From: Flavobacteriales bacterium
GTDB lineage: Bacteria; Bacteroidota; Bacteroidia; Flavobacteriales_F; PHOS-HE28
NCBI GenBank assembly: GCA_020635725.1
Contig: JACJZF010000008.1
Span: 62,001 to 126,000, forward strand
DNA: 64,000 bases
Direction: 5' to 3'
A model generated the notes under the pieces. It worked only from the letters and a program-made list of their open reading frames with translations. It was not told the DNA's origin and did no database searches. Below, in pieces: positions 1 through 8,907 of this stretch (within the stretch, counting starts at the first letter, position 1; every line of letters starts with the position of its first letter). The translations under genes were made by a program, and so were the position numbers.

Positions 1-1239
1 GTGGTCACCGGGAGCGAGGGCGAGAAGGCCATCGATATCAGCAAACTGCGCGACCAGACCGGCTATATCACGCTCGATTTCGGCTATAAGAACACCGGCG
101 CCACCACCAGTGCCATCACCTTCCTCGACGGCGAGGAGGGCATCCTGAGTTACCGCGGCTACCCCATCGAGCAGCTGGCCGAGCACGCCAGTTTCATCGA
201 GGTGTCGTACCTGCTGCTCTTCGGGGAGCTGCCCAACAAGCAGCAGCTCGATGAGTTCGAGGGCAACGTGCGCTACCACAGCCTGGTGCACGAGGACATG
301 AAGCACTTCTTCGAGTTCTTCCCGAGCAATGCCCACCCGATGGGCATCCTCTCGGCCATGGTGAGCTCGTTGAGCACCTTCTACCCGAAGAGCCAGGACC
401 CGCACCGCCCCCAGCGCGAGGTGCTGCGCACGGTGTACCGCCTCATCGCGAAGATGCCCACGCTGGCGGCCATCAGCTACAAGAACAACCTGGGCCACCC
501 CTACATGTACCCCAACAACAAATTGGGCTACGTGGAGAACTTCCTGCACATGATGTTCGCCCTGCCCACCGAGGATTACAAGGTGGACCCGGTGGTGGCC
601 GACGCGCTCAACAAGCTCCTGATCCTGCACGCCGACCACGAGCAGAACTGCAGCACCAGCACGGTGCGCATCGTGGGCAGCAGCCAGAGCAACCTGTACA
701 GCGCCGTGAGCGCCGGCATCGCCGCCCTCTGGGGACCCTTGCACGGCGGCGCCAACCAGGAGGTGATCGAGATGCTCGAGACCATCCGCAACGATGGCGG
801 CGACATCCAGAAGTGGGTGGATAAGGCGAAGGACAAGAACGACCCCTTCCGACTCTTCGGCTTCGGGCACCGGGTGTACAAGAACTTCGACCCGCGCGCG
901 CGGATCATCAAGAAGAGCTGCGACGACGTGCTGAAGAAGCTCGGCGTGAACGACCCTGTGCTGGAGATCGCCAAGCAGCTCGAGGAGATCGCGCTGAAGG
1001 ACGATTACTTCATCAGCCGCAAGCTCTACCCGAACGTGGACTTCTACAGCGGCATCATCTACCGCGCCATCGGCATCCCCACGCGCATGTTCACGGTGAT
1101 GTTCGCCCTCGGCCGCCTGCCGGGCTGGATCTCCCAGTGGATGGAGATGGTGCAGAACAAGGAGCCCATCGGCCGGCCGCGCCAGATCTACACCGGTGCC
1201 ACCAAGCGCGATTTCGTCGCGCTGAAGGACCGCAAGTGA
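1..1239 (+). CDS. gltA: Citrate synthase (type I hexameric-like), 5'-truncated by window edge
   Basis: Condenses acetyl-CoA and oxaloacetate to citrate, the entry step of the TCA cycle in the cytoplasm. The protein follows the E. coli-type enzyme closely from residue 1 of what is visible. Three catalytic residues are in place: His248 in WGPLHGGAN, His290 in FGFGHRVYKN and Asp347 in YPNVDFYSG. Each is about 15 residues earlier than in E. coli (264, 305, 362), so roughly 15 N-terminal residues lie upstream of the window and the GTG at base 1 is probably internal. The C-terminal motif RPRQIYTG is present. A strong hairpin terminator follows directly, so the gene ends its transcript. Function is very secure; only the start is missing. 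Confidence 0.96.
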   Translation: MVTGSEGEKAIDISKLRDQTGYITLDFGYKNTGATTSAITFLDGEEGILSYRGYPIEQLAEHASFIEVSYLLLFGELPNKQQLDEFEGNVRYHSLVHEDMKHFFEFFPSNAHPMGILSAMVSSLSTFYPKSQDPHRPQREVLRTVYRLIAKMPTLAAISYKNNLGHPYMYPNNKLGYVENFLHMMFALPTEDYKVDPVVADALNKLLILHADHEQNCSTSTVRIVGSSQSNLYSAVSAGIAALWGPLHGGANQEVIEMLETIRNDGGDIQKWVDKAKDKNDPFRLFGFGHRVYKNFDPRARIIKKSCDDVLKKLGVNDPVLEIAKQLEEIALKDDYFISRKLYPNVDFYSGIIYRAIGIPTRMFTVMFALGRLPGWISQWMEMVQNKEPIGRPRQIYTGATKRDFVALKDRK

Positions 1240-1255
1240 TTCGCGACAACTCATG

Positions 1256-1287
1256 AGAAGGGCCCCTGTTCGGGGCCCTTCTTCTTT
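1256..1287 (+). terminator. Rho-independent terminator of gltA
   Basis: A perfect 11-bp stem (AGAAGGGCCCC, loop TGTTC, GGGGCCCTTCT) starts 17 bases after the gltA stop and is followed by TCTTT. The arms are symmetric, so it may also act on the convergent minus-strand gene that ends at 1320. Confidence 0.85.
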
Positions 1288-1319
1288 GGCGGTGCGTAGT
1301 GTGACAGTGGCGGAATCGC

Positions 1320-1712
1320 TCACCGGCGATCCTTGCCTCCCTCATGGCGCTCCTTCATGCGCTCCTCGTGCTTCTCCTGCCGCTCCTTCATCATGGTCTC
1401 CCACTTCGCGTACTGCTCGGCGGTCAGGATCGCCTTCATCTCCGCGGCATAGGCATCGCGCTTGGCATCCATCTCTTTGCGGTGGGCGGTCCGCTTCGCG
1501 TCCATCTCGGCGCGTTTGGCCTCGGCTTCCTTCGCCTGCTTCGCGTGCAGGGCTTCCACTTTCGCGGCCTGGTCAGTGTTCAGGCCCAGTTCCTTCACCA
1601 AGTGCTCCGTACGGGCCTTGGCGCGCTCCTCCGGCGATTTGCGATCCCTGTCCTGGGCTTGCGCGGTGGCCGTCATCAGCCCCAGCGCTACGATCATCCA
1701 TGCGGTTCTCAT
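1320..1712 (-). CDS. Small secreted Spy/CpxP-like helical protein
   Basis: A 130-residue protein with an N-terminal signal peptide (about residues 1-19, ending AQA) and then an almost wholly charged alpha-helical body rich in Lys, Glu, Arg and Ala. It has an LNTDQAAKVEAL segment and a later LTAEQYAKWETM segment; these resemble the paired LTxxQ-type motifs of periplasmic Spy/CpxP proteins and related Bacteroidota proteins. By analogy it may be a periplasmic chaperone or stress-binding protein; this is inference from composition and motif. It is convergent with gltA. The next minus-strand gene upstream (1800-2216) is also a small secreted protein. Confidence 0.7.
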   Translation of the reverse strand: MRTAWMIVALGLMTATAQAQDRDRKSPEERAKARTEHLVKELGLNTDQAAKVEALHAKQAKEAEAKRAEMDAKRTAHRKEMDAKRDAYAAEMKAILTAEQYAKWETMMKERQEKHEERMKERHEGGKDRR

Positions 1713-1799
1713 GTGCGTTCGATTTGCTCATGGGATGTATCCCGATGGCGGTGGTTTGATCGTCGTTCCTGGCGTTAACACCTATTGGCAAGCCGCGCC

Positions 1800-2216
1800 T
1801 CAGCCCTTCCACACGTAGCGCGCAACGGGCACATCCCAGGCCTGGTCCTTCGCATCCTTCACCACCACCTTCACGGTGAACGGCGTGCCGACCGGCAGAT
1901 TGGCAATCATCTTTCGCATCGCAGGCGTGATGGTGGCATCCACGCTTCGCAGGCTGGCGTCTTTCCCCGTGCAATCCTTGATGCAGAGCGTGAGTTCGGT
2001 GACATGCGCCCCGGCCACGCATCCCGTGAGCTCGAAACGGGCAGCCTTGTCCCATTGCGCCTGGTTGATGTCGCCGCCCGCCTGCCCGCTCAGGCGCACG
2101 CTCGGCGGCCCGCCGTCGGGCATGCGTAGCACGGTGGAGGCCATCGTGGGCACGGGCAGAACGGCGGGAATGAGCATCAGGGCCATGCCCAGGAATGTCT
2201 GCTTGATCATGATCAT
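1800..2216 (-). CDS. Small secreted protein, weakly like a GldM C-terminal domain
   Basis: A 138-residue protein with a hydrophobic N-terminus (about residues 1-26, ending TMAS) that looks like a signal peptide; the start could also be the ATG at 2210. The mature part contains two closely spaced cysteines (CIKDC) and the pattern 'ITPAMRKMIANLPVGTPFTVKVVVKDA'-like near the C-terminus. A segment of small residues and a turn before a beta strand about 20 residues from the end is reminiscent of the C-terminal beta domains of GldM/PorM. That likeness is weak and was judged by eye. I do not recognise the family with confidence. It stands between another small secreted gene and a divergent flavoprotein gene. 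Confidence 0.6.
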   Translation of the reverse strand: MIMIKQTFLGMALMLIPAVLPVPTMASTVLRMPDGGPPSVRLSGQAGGDINQAQWDKAARFELTGCVAGAHVTELTLCIKDCTGKDASLRSVDATITPAMRKMIANLPVGTPFTVKVVVKDAKDQAWDVPVARYVWKG

Positions 2217-2309
2217 TGGGTTTCCCCTTCAATGCGCTGATCGCACGCAGGGAACGCCCACGATGAACCGCTGGTCACCACGGCCCCACGGGAGCGCTAC
2301 TTTGCGACC

Positions 2310-2978
2310 ATGCCGCATGTGGTCCGCATCATCAGCACCGTATTCGTCACGCACGATGTGAAGCGCTTCGTGGTGGAACGACCAGTGGGTTACAAGTTCA
2401 CTCCAGGCCAGGCCACCGACGTGGCCATCAACGAGGACCTCTGGCGCGACCGATCACGGCCGTTCACCTTCACCAATCTGCCAACCTCGAAGCGGCTTGA
2501 GTTCGTCATCAAGATCTACGATGACCACGAAGGGGTGACCAAGCGGCTCGGCCAGTTGCCGATTGGCGCCGAGCTCATCCTCCACGAGCCATTCGGTGCC
2601 ATCACGTACCAAGGGCCGGGCTACTTCATCGCGGCTGGCACGGGGGTCACGCCCTTCATCGCCATCCTGCGCGACCTCCACCGACGGCGCAAGACCAAGG
2701 GCTGCACCCTGCTGCTCACCAACCGCACCTTCCATGACGTGATCCTGGACGAGGAACTCATCCGGATCCTCGGCGATCAGCACTTCCTCAAGGTCTTCAC
2801 GCGTCAAGGGGTCATCGGTTTCACCGAGCGCCACATCGACCGTGACCTGCTGGTGGCCCTGGTGCAGGACTTCAACCAGAAATTCTATGTCTGCGGACCT
2901 GAGAAGTTCGTGTCGGACATCAACGGCATCCTGCTATCACTGGGAGTGTCCTCGCAGTCGCTGGTGTTCGAATCGTGA
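2310..2978 (+). CDS. FAD/NAD(P)-binding oxidoreductase of the ferredoxin reductase-like family
   Basis: A 222-residue flavoprotein with the two-domain layout of ferredoxin/flavodoxin reductases. The N-terminal FAD barrel (about residues 1-95) has RSRPFTFTN, which matches the RxYS-type flavin motif. The NAD(P) domain (about 100-222) has a GTGVTPF pyridine-nucleotide motif and a C-terminal YVCGPEKFV motif. It lacks a [2Fe-2S] domain, so it probably passes electrons to a separate partner that is not evident nearby. The start is supported by TACTTTG just upstream of the ATG, a promoter-like string seen at several genes here. It converges on fhs with a 6-bp gap between stops. Confidence 0.88.
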   Translation: MPHVVRIISTVFVTHDVKRFVVERPVGYKFTPGQATDVAINEDLWRDRSRPFTFTNLPTSKRLEFVIKIYDDHEGVTKRLGQLPIGAELILHEPFGAITYQGPGYFIAAGTGVTPFIAILRDLHRRRKTKGCTLLLTNRTFHDVILDEELIRILGDQHFLKVFTRQGVIGFTERHIDRDLLVALVQDFNQKFYVCGPEKFVSDINGILLSLGVSSQSLVFES

Positions 2979-2984
2979 GCGCCC

Positions 2985-4661
2985 TCAGCTCAAGCCGCTG
3001 ATCACGCCGTTCGCATCGATATCCATGCCCTCGGCCGCGGGCACCTCGGGCAAGCCCGGCATGCGCATGATCTCGCCGCAGATGGGCACCACGAATCCGG
3101 CGCCTGCCGCGATCTCGATATCGCGTACCGTGATCCGGAAGCCCGTAGGCGCCGCACGCAGCTCCTTGTTGTCGCTGAAGCTGTACTGCGTCTTGGCCAT
3201 GCAGATGGGCACGTTGTTCAGCCCGAGCTTGTCGATGCGACGCAGGGCGGTCTCGGCATCGCCGCTGTAGTCCACGCCGTCGGCACGGTAGATCTCCTTG
3301 GCGATGGTCTCGATCTTCTGCTTGATGGAGCCGTTGAGATCGTAGAGCGGCTTGAAGGCGCTCTGGCCCTCCTCGATCACGCGCAGCACGGCGCCGGCCA
3401 GGTCGGTCATGCCATCGCCGCCTTTGGCGAAGCCTTGCGCGAGCACCGCTACGGCACCGCGCTCCTTGCAGTAGGCCTTGATCATGTCGATCTCTTCCGG
3501 CGTATCCGTGGGGAAGTGGTTGATGGCCACCACGGCCTTCACGCCGAACTTCTGGATGTTCTCGATGTGACGACCGAGGTTCGCCAGGCCGGACTTCAGC
3601 TTCTCCGGCGCAGCGGTATTCACCTCCTTCACGTCCACGCCGCCATGGTACCGCAGGGCGCGCACCGTGGCCACGATCACCGCGGCTGCCGGTTTCAGAC
3701 CCGCAGCCCGGCATTTGATGTCGAAGAATTTCTCCGCGCCAAGGTCCGCGCCGAAACCGGCTTCGGTGACCACGTAATCGCCGAGGCTCAGCCCCATCTG
3801 GGTGGCCAGCACGCTGTTCACGCCCTGTGCGATGTTGGCGAAGGGCCCGCCGTGCAGGATCGCGGGGTTGCCCTCGAGGGTCTGCACCAGGTTGGGCTTG
3901 ATGGCATCCTTCAGCAGGATGGCCATGGCGGCCTCGGCCTTGAGGTCGCGTGCATACACGGGGGTGCGGTCCCAACGATGGCCCACGTAGATGTCGCCGA
4001 GGCGCTTCTTGAGGTCCTCGAAGCTGGTGGCGAGGCAGAGGATGGCCATCACCTCGCTGGCGGGCGTGATGTTGAAGCCGTCTTCACGGGGCACGCCGCC
4101 ATTCACTCCGCCGAGTCCGATGGTGATCTTCCGCAGCGCGCGGTCATTCATGTCCATCACGCGCTTCCACGCGATGGTACGCGGATCGATGCCGAGCGAG
4201 CGCTTGCGGTTCTGCAGGTTGTTGTCGATGAGCGCGGCGAGCAGGTTGTTGGCTTTCTCGATGGCGCTGAAATCGCCCGTGAAATGCAGGTTGATGTCCT
4301 CCATGGGCACCACCTGGGCGTAGCCGCCACCGGCCGCGCCGCCTTTCATGCCGAACACGGGCCCCAGGCTGGGTTCGCGCAGCACCACCACGCTCTTCTT
4401 GCCGATTTTGTTGAGTCCTTCATTCAGGCCGATGCTGGTGGTGGTCTTGCCTTCTCCGGCTGGCGTGGGGCTCACCGCGGTAACCAGGATCAGCTTGGAT
4501 TTCCCGGCCTTGGCCTCATCGATGAGCGAGAGCGGAAGCTTGGCCTTGGTGCGACCGTAAGGCTCAACCAGTTCGGGGTCGATGCCGAGCTTCTGCGCAA
4601 TCTGCGCGATGGGCTTCAGCTGGGCGTTCTGCGCGATCTCGAGGTCTGTGGGGAAGGACAT
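2985..4661 (-). CDS. fhs: Formate--tetrahydrofolate ligase
   Basis: ATP-dependent ligation of formate to tetrahydrofolate, giving 10-formyl-THF for one-carbon metabolism. With the ATG at 4661 the protein is 558 residues, the usual length of the family. The P-loop TPAGEGKT lies at about residues 66-73, followed by typical FTHFS strings such as LREPSLGPVFG and MKGGAAGGGYAQV. The frame stays open upstream to 4811, but that extension is translated from a low-complexity intergenic repeat (4669-4756) and overlaps the end of aroA, so the start at 4661 is preferred. It lies downstream of aroB-aroA on the same strand with a 146-bp repeat-bearing gap. Confidence 0.95.
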   Translation of the reverse strand: MSFPTDLEIAQNAQLKPIAQIAQKLGIDPELVEPYGRTKAKLPLSLIDEAKAGKSKLILVTAVSPTPAGEGKTTTSIGLNEGLNKIGKKSVVVLREPSLGPVFGMKGGAAGGGYAQVVPMEDINLHFTGDFSAIEKANNLLAALIDNNLQNRKRSLGIDPRTIAWKRVMDMNDRALRKITIGLGGVNGGVPREDGFNITPASEVMAILCLATSFEDLKKRLGDIYVGHRWDRTPVYARDLKAEAAMAILLKDAIKPNLVQTLEGNPAILHGGPFANIAQGVNSVLATQMGLSLGDYVVTEAGFGADLGAEKFFDIKCRAAGLKPAAAVIVATVRALRYHGGVDVKEVNTAAPEKLKSGLANLGRHIENIQKFGVKAVVAINHFPTDTPEEIDMIKAYCKERGAVAVLAQGFAKGGDGMTDLAGAVLRVIEEGQSAFKPLYDLNGSIKQKIETIAKEIYRADGVDYSGDAETALRRIDKLGLNNVPICMAKTQYSFSDNKELRAAPTGFRITVRDIEIAAGAGFVVPICGEIMRMPGLPEVPAAEGMDIDANGVISGLS

Positions 4662-4668
4662 GGGGGAA

Positions 4669-4756
4669 GGTTGGGAGTTGGGAGTTGAAGGTTGAGAGTT
4701 GGGAGTTGTTCCTTCGCTTCGCTCGGAATGACGGGTTGGGAGTTGTAGGTTGAAAC
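4669..4756. repeat. GGTTGRGAGTTG-type intergenic repeat with embedded REP-like palindrome
   Basis: Two tandem 21-bp copies (4669-4689 and 4690-4710; GGTTGGGAGTTGGGAGTTG plus two bases, then a near-identical copy) are followed by a 23-bp insert (4711-4733) of the form CCTTCGCTTCGCTCGGAATG plus ACG, then another partial GGTTGGGAGTTG unit and GGTTGAAAC. The insert resembles the palindromic 'CATTCCGAGCGAAGCGAAGG' strings scattered in many bacterial genomes. It lies between aroA and fhs. A related repeat in the opposite orientation is at 11047-11083. Confidence 0.7.
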
Positions 4757-4807
4757 AAATCGATAGAAGAGAAGAATGCCTGGACCGCTCTAAGATCGCA
4801 TTCGCGA

Positions 4808-6028
4808 TCACTCCAGCATGCTGACTTCGAATCCGGCCTTCTTCAGGTCCAGCCAGAAGCCGGGGTAGCTCTTATTCACCACCTGCGGATCCTGGATGGT
4901 GACCGAGCCGAGGCGCAGGGCGAGCGGGGCGAGGGCGAGTGCCATGCGATGGTCGATATCGGGGTTGAACGACTGGGGCGCGCTGGCGCTGATGCCCTTC
5001 TTGAGGGCGAAGGCGCCATCGGCGAAGACCGCGTGCCCGCCCAGCTGCTCGATGGCGCGCGCCACGGCACTCAGGCGGTCGGTCTCCTTCACGCGCAGGT
5101 TGTCCAGACCGGTGAGCACGGCTTGCTGGTGGCAAGCGGCCAGCGTGAAGGCCAGGGGCTGGAAGAGGTCGGGCACCTGGCGGAGGTTGCGCGGCAGTTC
5201 CTCCCACGGCAGCGGCGCGGGGCGGTGGCTGATCCAGGCTCCTTCCGGCGCGAAACGCGTCTCCACCCACGGCGACCACAGGTGCTGGGCCTCGCGATCG
5301 CCCTGCATGGTATCATCGGTGAGGCCGGCGAGCAGCATGGCGCTCTCCGGCTGCAAGGCCACCACCTGGTACCAGAAGGCCGCGCTGCTCCAATCCGGCG
5401 GAACGCTGATGGCGGATGGGATGTAATCGCCGGGATCCACGCGCACCCCATCGAGCTCCAGTCGCGGATACACGCCGAAGTGCGCGAGCATCTTCAGGGT
5501 CATGTGCACGAAGGGCTCGCTGAGGCGCGTGCCGGTCCAGCGCAGGGTGAGCCCTTCGCGCATGCGCGGCGCGATCATGAGCAGCGCGCTGAGGTACTGG
5601 CTGCTGATGGGCGAATCGAAATGCACCTCGCCGCCACGCAGGGCCTTGCCTCGCACACGGTAGCCCTCGGCCACGCGTTCGATGTCGGCGCCCACCTGCC
5701 GCAACGCGTTCACCAGGTCGTCATGCGGGCGTTCCAGCAGGCGCGGGATGCCGGTGAGGATGTGCTCCTCACCCTCTTGCACCGCGGCCCAGGCAAGCAG
5801 GAAACGGAAGGTGGTGCCGCCCGCGCCGCAATCCATCACCCGGGGCGTATCGCGCAGCAGCTCGAGCATGACGCGGGTATCGTCGCCGTGGCTGAGGTCG
5901 GATACCAGGTCGAGATCGCCGCAGAGCGAGGCCATGAGCAGCGCCCGATTGCTGATGCTCTTGCTGCGGGGAAGCTCGATATCGGCCCTGATGGCGGCTT
6001 GTGGCCGCGAGATGACAACGGAATGCAT
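4808..6028 (-). CDS. aroA: 3-phosphoshikimate 1-carboxyvinyltransferase (EPSP synthase)
   Basis: Transfers the enolpyruvyl group of PEP to shikimate-3-phosphate in the shikimate pathway. The 406-residue protein has the family landmarks in order: PRSKSISNRALL near the N-terminus, GAGGTTFRFLLAW, a SSQYLSALLM segment, NLRVKETDRLSA and DHRMALALAPLAL. I chose the ATG at 6028 over an in-frame TTG at 6037 because a promoter-like CATCTTTG box sits just six bases upstream. It is directly downstream of aroB (30 bp), so two shikimate steps are clustered. It is shorter than the E. coli enzyme (427), as in many Bacteroidota. Confidence 0.94.
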   Translation of the reverse strand: MHSVVISRPQAAIRADIELPRSKSISNRALLMASLCGDLDLVSDLSHGDDTRVMLELLRDTPRVMDCGAGGTTFRFLLAWAAVQEGEEHILTGIPRLLERPHDDLVNALRQVGADIERVAEGYRVRGKALRGGEVHFDSPISSQYLSALLMIAPRMREGLTLRWTGTRLSEPFVHMTLKMLAHFGVYPRLELDGVRVDPGDYIPSAISVPPDWSSAAFWYQVVALQPESAMLLAGLTDDTMQGDREAQHLWSPWVETRFAPEGAWISHRPAPLPWEELPRNLRQVPDLFQPLAFTLAACHQQAVLTGLDNLRVKETDRLSAVARAIEQLGGHAVFADGAFALKKGISASAPQSFNPDIDHRMALALAPLALRLGSVTIQDPQVVNKSYPGFWLDLKKAGFEVSMLE

Positions 6029-6034
6029 GGTTCG

Positions 6035-6042
6035 CAAAGATG
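6035..6042 (-). promoter_or_regulatory. Promoter -7 box upstream of aroA
   Basis: On the minus strand CATCTTTG ends six bases before the aroA ATG. It matches the YAnnTTYG pattern found before many genes in this window, a variant of the Bacteroidota TAnnTTTG box. It suggests a separate, nearly leaderless aroA transcript in addition to read-through from aroB. Confidence 0.45.
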
Positions 6043-6058
6043 GGTGGCGAGGTGACGC

Positions 6059-7156
6059 TCAGACCCGGATGAGCAAGCGGTAGTGCTCCAAGGCCTCCTG
6101 TACCTGGGCGGCCGTGATCGGCACATCGACCCGTGCGGCGCCGATGCCGGTGAGCAGGGTGAAGCGGAACTGCCCGGCGCTGTTCTTCTTGTCGTTGCGC
6201 ATGAGCTCGATGATGCGGTGGTCCTCATCGCCTTGCAGGACGAAGGGTTTGTAGAGCTCGAGCAGATACGCGGTGATGCGGTCGTTCGATTCGCGGTCCA
6301 GCAGCCCGAGGCGCCAGCTCAGCCAGGCCTCGCAGACCATGCCAATGGCGACGGCTTCCCCATGCAGCAGCGCGCGCTGACCCGCCTCCCACGAATAGGC
6401 CTCGATGCCGTGCCCGATGGTATGCCCGAAGTTCAAGGCCTTGCGCGTGCCGCGCTCGCGCGGATCCTCGCGCACCACCTCGGCCTTGATCGTGGCGCTG
6501 CGCTCCACGAGCGGGGCCAGGGCATCGAGGTCGTGCAAGGGTGCTTGCTGAATGGCCTCCCAGTGCGCCGCATCGCGCACCAGGCCGTGCTTCACCATCT
6601 CGGCTACGCCGTTGAGCAGCTCGCGCTTGCCCAGGCTCTTGAGGAAGGGCACGTGCACATGCACGGCGAGCGGGTCATGGAAGACCCCGACGTTGTTCTT
6701 CACGCCGCCGAGGTCGATGCCCGATTTGCCCCCGATGGCCGCATCGACCATGCCCATGAGCGAGGTGGGCACGTGCACGCAACGCACCCCGCGCTTGAAG
6801 GTGCCCGCGATGAAGCCGCCGAGGTCGGTGACCACGCCGCCGCCGAGCGTGATGAGGATCGCCTCCCGGTCCGCGGCGCGCGCGGTGAGGTGCATCCAGA
6901 TGTCCTGGCATACGGGCAGGCTCTTGCTCCCCTCTCCCGGTGCCACCCCGATGGTCTCCGCATCGCGCAGCCGCGGTACCTGCGCGAGCAGCTCGGGCAG
7001 GCAGTGGCGCAGGGTATTCTCGTCGCCGAGCACGAAATGCGCGGAGCCCTCGGCCTCGCCCAGGCGTCTATCGAGCGCGCGCAGGCTGTCAGCTCCCATC
7101 ACCAACGGATGGGAGCCGGCATCGATCTCCTGCACGCTCAACGACTTGGATGCCAT
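6059..7156 (-). CDS. aroB: 3-dehydroquinate synthase
   Basis: NAD- and metal-dependent cyclisation of DAHP to 3-dehydroquinate, second step of the shikimate pathway. The 365-residue protein has the glycine-rich NAD region GGGVVTDLGGFIAGTFKRG, followed by PTSLMGMVDAAIGGKSG. Expected metal ligands are in NGVAEMVKHGL (Glu), NFGHTIGHGIE (His) and LLHGEAVAIGM (His). The start MASKSLSV is the natural one for the length. Its 5' end is divergent from the proline dehydrogenase gene, and the 59-bp gap (7157-7215) must hold both promoters. aroA follows 30 bp downstream. Confidence 0.95.
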   Translation of the reverse strand: MASKSLSVQEIDAGSHPLVMGADSLRALDRRLGEAEGSAHFVLGDENTLRHCLPELLAQVPRLRDAETIGVAPGEGSKSLPVCQDIWMHLTARAADREAILITLGGGVVTDLGGFIAGTFKRGVRCVHVPTSLMGMVDAAIGGKSGIDLGGVKNNVGVFHDPLAVHVHVPFLKSLGKRELLNGVAEMVKHGLVRDAAHWEAIQQAPLHDLDALAPLVERSATIKAEVVREDPRERGTRKALNFGHTIGHGIEAYSWEAGQRALLHGEAVAIGMVCEAWLSWRLGLLDRESNDRITAYLLELYKPFVLQGDEDHRIIELMRNDKKNSAGQFRFTLLTGIGAARVDVPITAAQVQEALEHYRLLIRV

Positions 7157-7159
7157 GGC

Positions 7160-7167
7160 TACTTTTG
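7160..7167 (+). promoter_or_regulatory. Promoter -7 box for proline dehydrogenase
   Basis: TACTTTTG, a perfect TAnnTTTG match, lies 48 bases upstream of the proline dehydrogenase ATG and four bases upstream of the divergent aroB start, so the two promoters probably overlap. Confidence 0.5.
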
Positions 7168-7215
7168 GCCACCTTTCCCGGAGGCCCTCCCGCCAAAGGA
7201 ACGAAGGAAGCCCCC

Positions 7216-8412
7216 ATGCCGTCCACGGCCCCAGCGCGCGTCGCGTCCCTTCCTGACCTCGGCGACACCCGCATCGCCTTCCGCCAATACACCGACCGCG
7301 GCCTGCTGCGCGCCTACTGGCTCTTCCGCATCATCGGGATCCCCTGGCTGAACAGCCTGGGCCGGGTGCTCACCCAAGCGGCCATCGCCCTGCACCTGCC
7401 GATCAAATGGGCCGTGAAGGCCACCATCTTCAAGCATTTCTGCGGGGGCGAGACGATCGATGAGTGCCTCACCACGGTGCGCAAGCTCGGCGATGGTGGC
7501 ATCGGCACCATCCTCGATTACAGCGTCGAAGGCCAGGAGGACGATGACTCCCTCGATCACACGCGCGATGAGATCCTGCGCACGATCGCAGAGGCCCGAA
7601 GCCGCAAGGACATTCCCTTCAGCGTGTTCAAGGTTACGGGCATCTCCCCTTCTGAGCTGTTGGAACGGGTGAGCAAGGGGGAAGCCCTTGCCGGTGATGA
7701 TGCGCATGAATGGCTGCTGGTGCAAGGCCGTGTCGAATCCATCTGCCAAGCCGCGCATGATTCGGGTACCCCGGTGCTGATCGATGCGGAGGACAGCTGG
7801 TACCAGCCGGCGATCGATGCGCTCGTGGAACGGATGATGGAGCGCTTCAACACCGAGCGGGCCATCGTCTTCAACACCATCCAGCTGTACCGGCATGACC
7901 GGCTCGCTTTCCTGAAGGCCGCGCATGGCAGGGCTACGGCCAAGGGCTACCACCTCGGTGTGAAGCTGGTGCGTGGCGCGTACATGGAGAAGGAGCGCGA
8001 AGCGGCGAAGGAGCAGGGTCGGCCTTCGCCCATTCATGCCGACAAGGCCGCTGTGGACCACGATTACGATGAGGCCCTGCGGTTCTGCGTGGAGCACATC
8101 GCCAACATGGCCGTGATGGCCGGCACGCACAATGAGCAGAGCTCCATGCTGCTCGCGCGCCTGATCGATGAGGCCGGGCTGGCCCGGAACGACCGCCGGC
8201 TCTGGTTCGCGCAGCTGTTGGGCATGAGCGATAACATCAGCTACAACGTGGCCGATGCCGGGTACAATGTGGCGAAGTACGTGCCCTATGGTCCGGTGCG
8301 CGCCGTGCTACCGTACTTGATCCGGCGCGCGCAGGAGAACAGCAGCGTGGCCGGGCAGATGGGCCGCGAGCTGCGCATGATCCTGGCGGAGCGCAAGCGG
8401 CGTAAGGCCTAG
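7216..8412 (+). CDS. Proline dehydrogenase
   Basis: FAD-dependent oxidation of proline to pyrroline-5-carboxylate. The 398-residue protein has the PRODH barrel: VLIDAEDSWYQPAID, GVKLVRGAYMEKER, the AGTHNEQSS segment and a C-terminal YGPVRAVLPYLIRRAQENSS that carries the paired arginines contacting the proline carboxylate. It is a stand-alone enzyme; no P5C dehydrogenase domain is fused and none is in the window. The start is the ATG at 7216 rather than an upstream in-frame codon that would overlap aroB. A perfect TAnnTTTG box lies upstream. It is transcribed away from the shikimate genes and followed by a small membrane protein gene. Confidence 0.93.
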   Translation: MPSTAPARVASLPDLGDTRIAFRQYTDRGLLRAYWLFRIIGIPWLNSLGRVLTQAAIALHLPIKWAVKATIFKHFCGGETIDECLTTVRKLGDGGIGTILDYSVEGQEDDDSLDHTRDEILRTIAEARSRKDIPFSVFKVTGISPSELLERVSKGEALAGDDAHEWLLVQGRVESICQAAHDSGTPVLIDAEDSWYQPAIDALVERMMERFNTERAIVFNTIQLYRHDRLAFLKAAHGRATAKGYHLGVKLVRGAYMEKEREAAKEQGRPSPIHADKAAVDHDYDEALRFCVEHIANMAVMAGTHNEQSSMLLARLIDEAGLARNDRRLWFAQLLGMSDNISYNVADAGYNVAKYVPYGPVRAVLPYLIRRAQENSSVAGQMGRELRMILAERKRRKA

Positions 8413-8502
8413 CGGCCATCCATCACCTGCTGCGCCCGCTGAGCGGAACCGCGTTTGGGGCCCTCATTGGCTCGCGTACGTTCGGGTCAGGAACCGCTCG
8501 CC

Positions 8503-8907
8503 ATGAAACGCCACCTCCCCACCCTCTCCATCCTGCATTACATCTATGGCGCCTTCATCTGCCTCACCGGGCTGGCCATGCTGGTGATGGTGCTGATGGG
8601 CCTCTTCCTGAACAGCGGCTGGCTGGCCACGCAGGGCGATGAACCGCCGCCGCCCTGGCTCGGCAGCTTCTTCCAGATCCTGGGCTGGGGGCTCTTCCTC
8701 TTCGTGGAGGCGATCGGCGTGCTGGTGATCCTGAGCGGACGGTGGATCTCCCGGCAACGCAACCGCACCGGTTCACTGGTGGTCGCAGGGCTGTGCTGCT
8801 TGAATTTCCCTTTCGGCATGGCGCTGGGCATCTTCACCTTCGTGGTGCTGCTGCATCAAGAGGTGCAGGATGCCTATGCGGGCACTCACGCTTCGCTCGC
8901 GGCTTAG
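8503..8907 (+). CDS. Small membrane protein, unknown function
   Basis: A 134-residue protein with about four hydrophobic segments: roughly residues 12-35, 52-78, and two in the last 45 residues. A short hydrophilic stretch with Glu-Pro-Pro-Pro-Pro lies after the first segment. I do not recognise the family. The ATG at 8503 follows a promoter-like TACGTTCG string; an earlier in-frame start at 8455 adds only unlikely residues. It is convergent with the gene at 8904-9281 and the two stop codons overlap by 4 bases, so both genes have no spare 3' sequence. Confidence 0.7.
   Translation: MKRHLPTLSILHYIYGAFICLTGLAMLVMVLMGLFLNSGWLATQGDEPPPPWLGSFFQILGWGLFLFVEAIGVLVILSGRWISRQRNRTGSLVVAGLCCLNFPFGMALGIFTFVVLLHQEVQDAYAGTHASLAA

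Noticed and set aside
4662..4811. N-terminal extension of formate-THF ligase
   Set aside because: It translates a low-complexity intergenic repeat into Ser/Pro/Asn-rich residues and overlaps aroA; family length fits the ATG at 4661.
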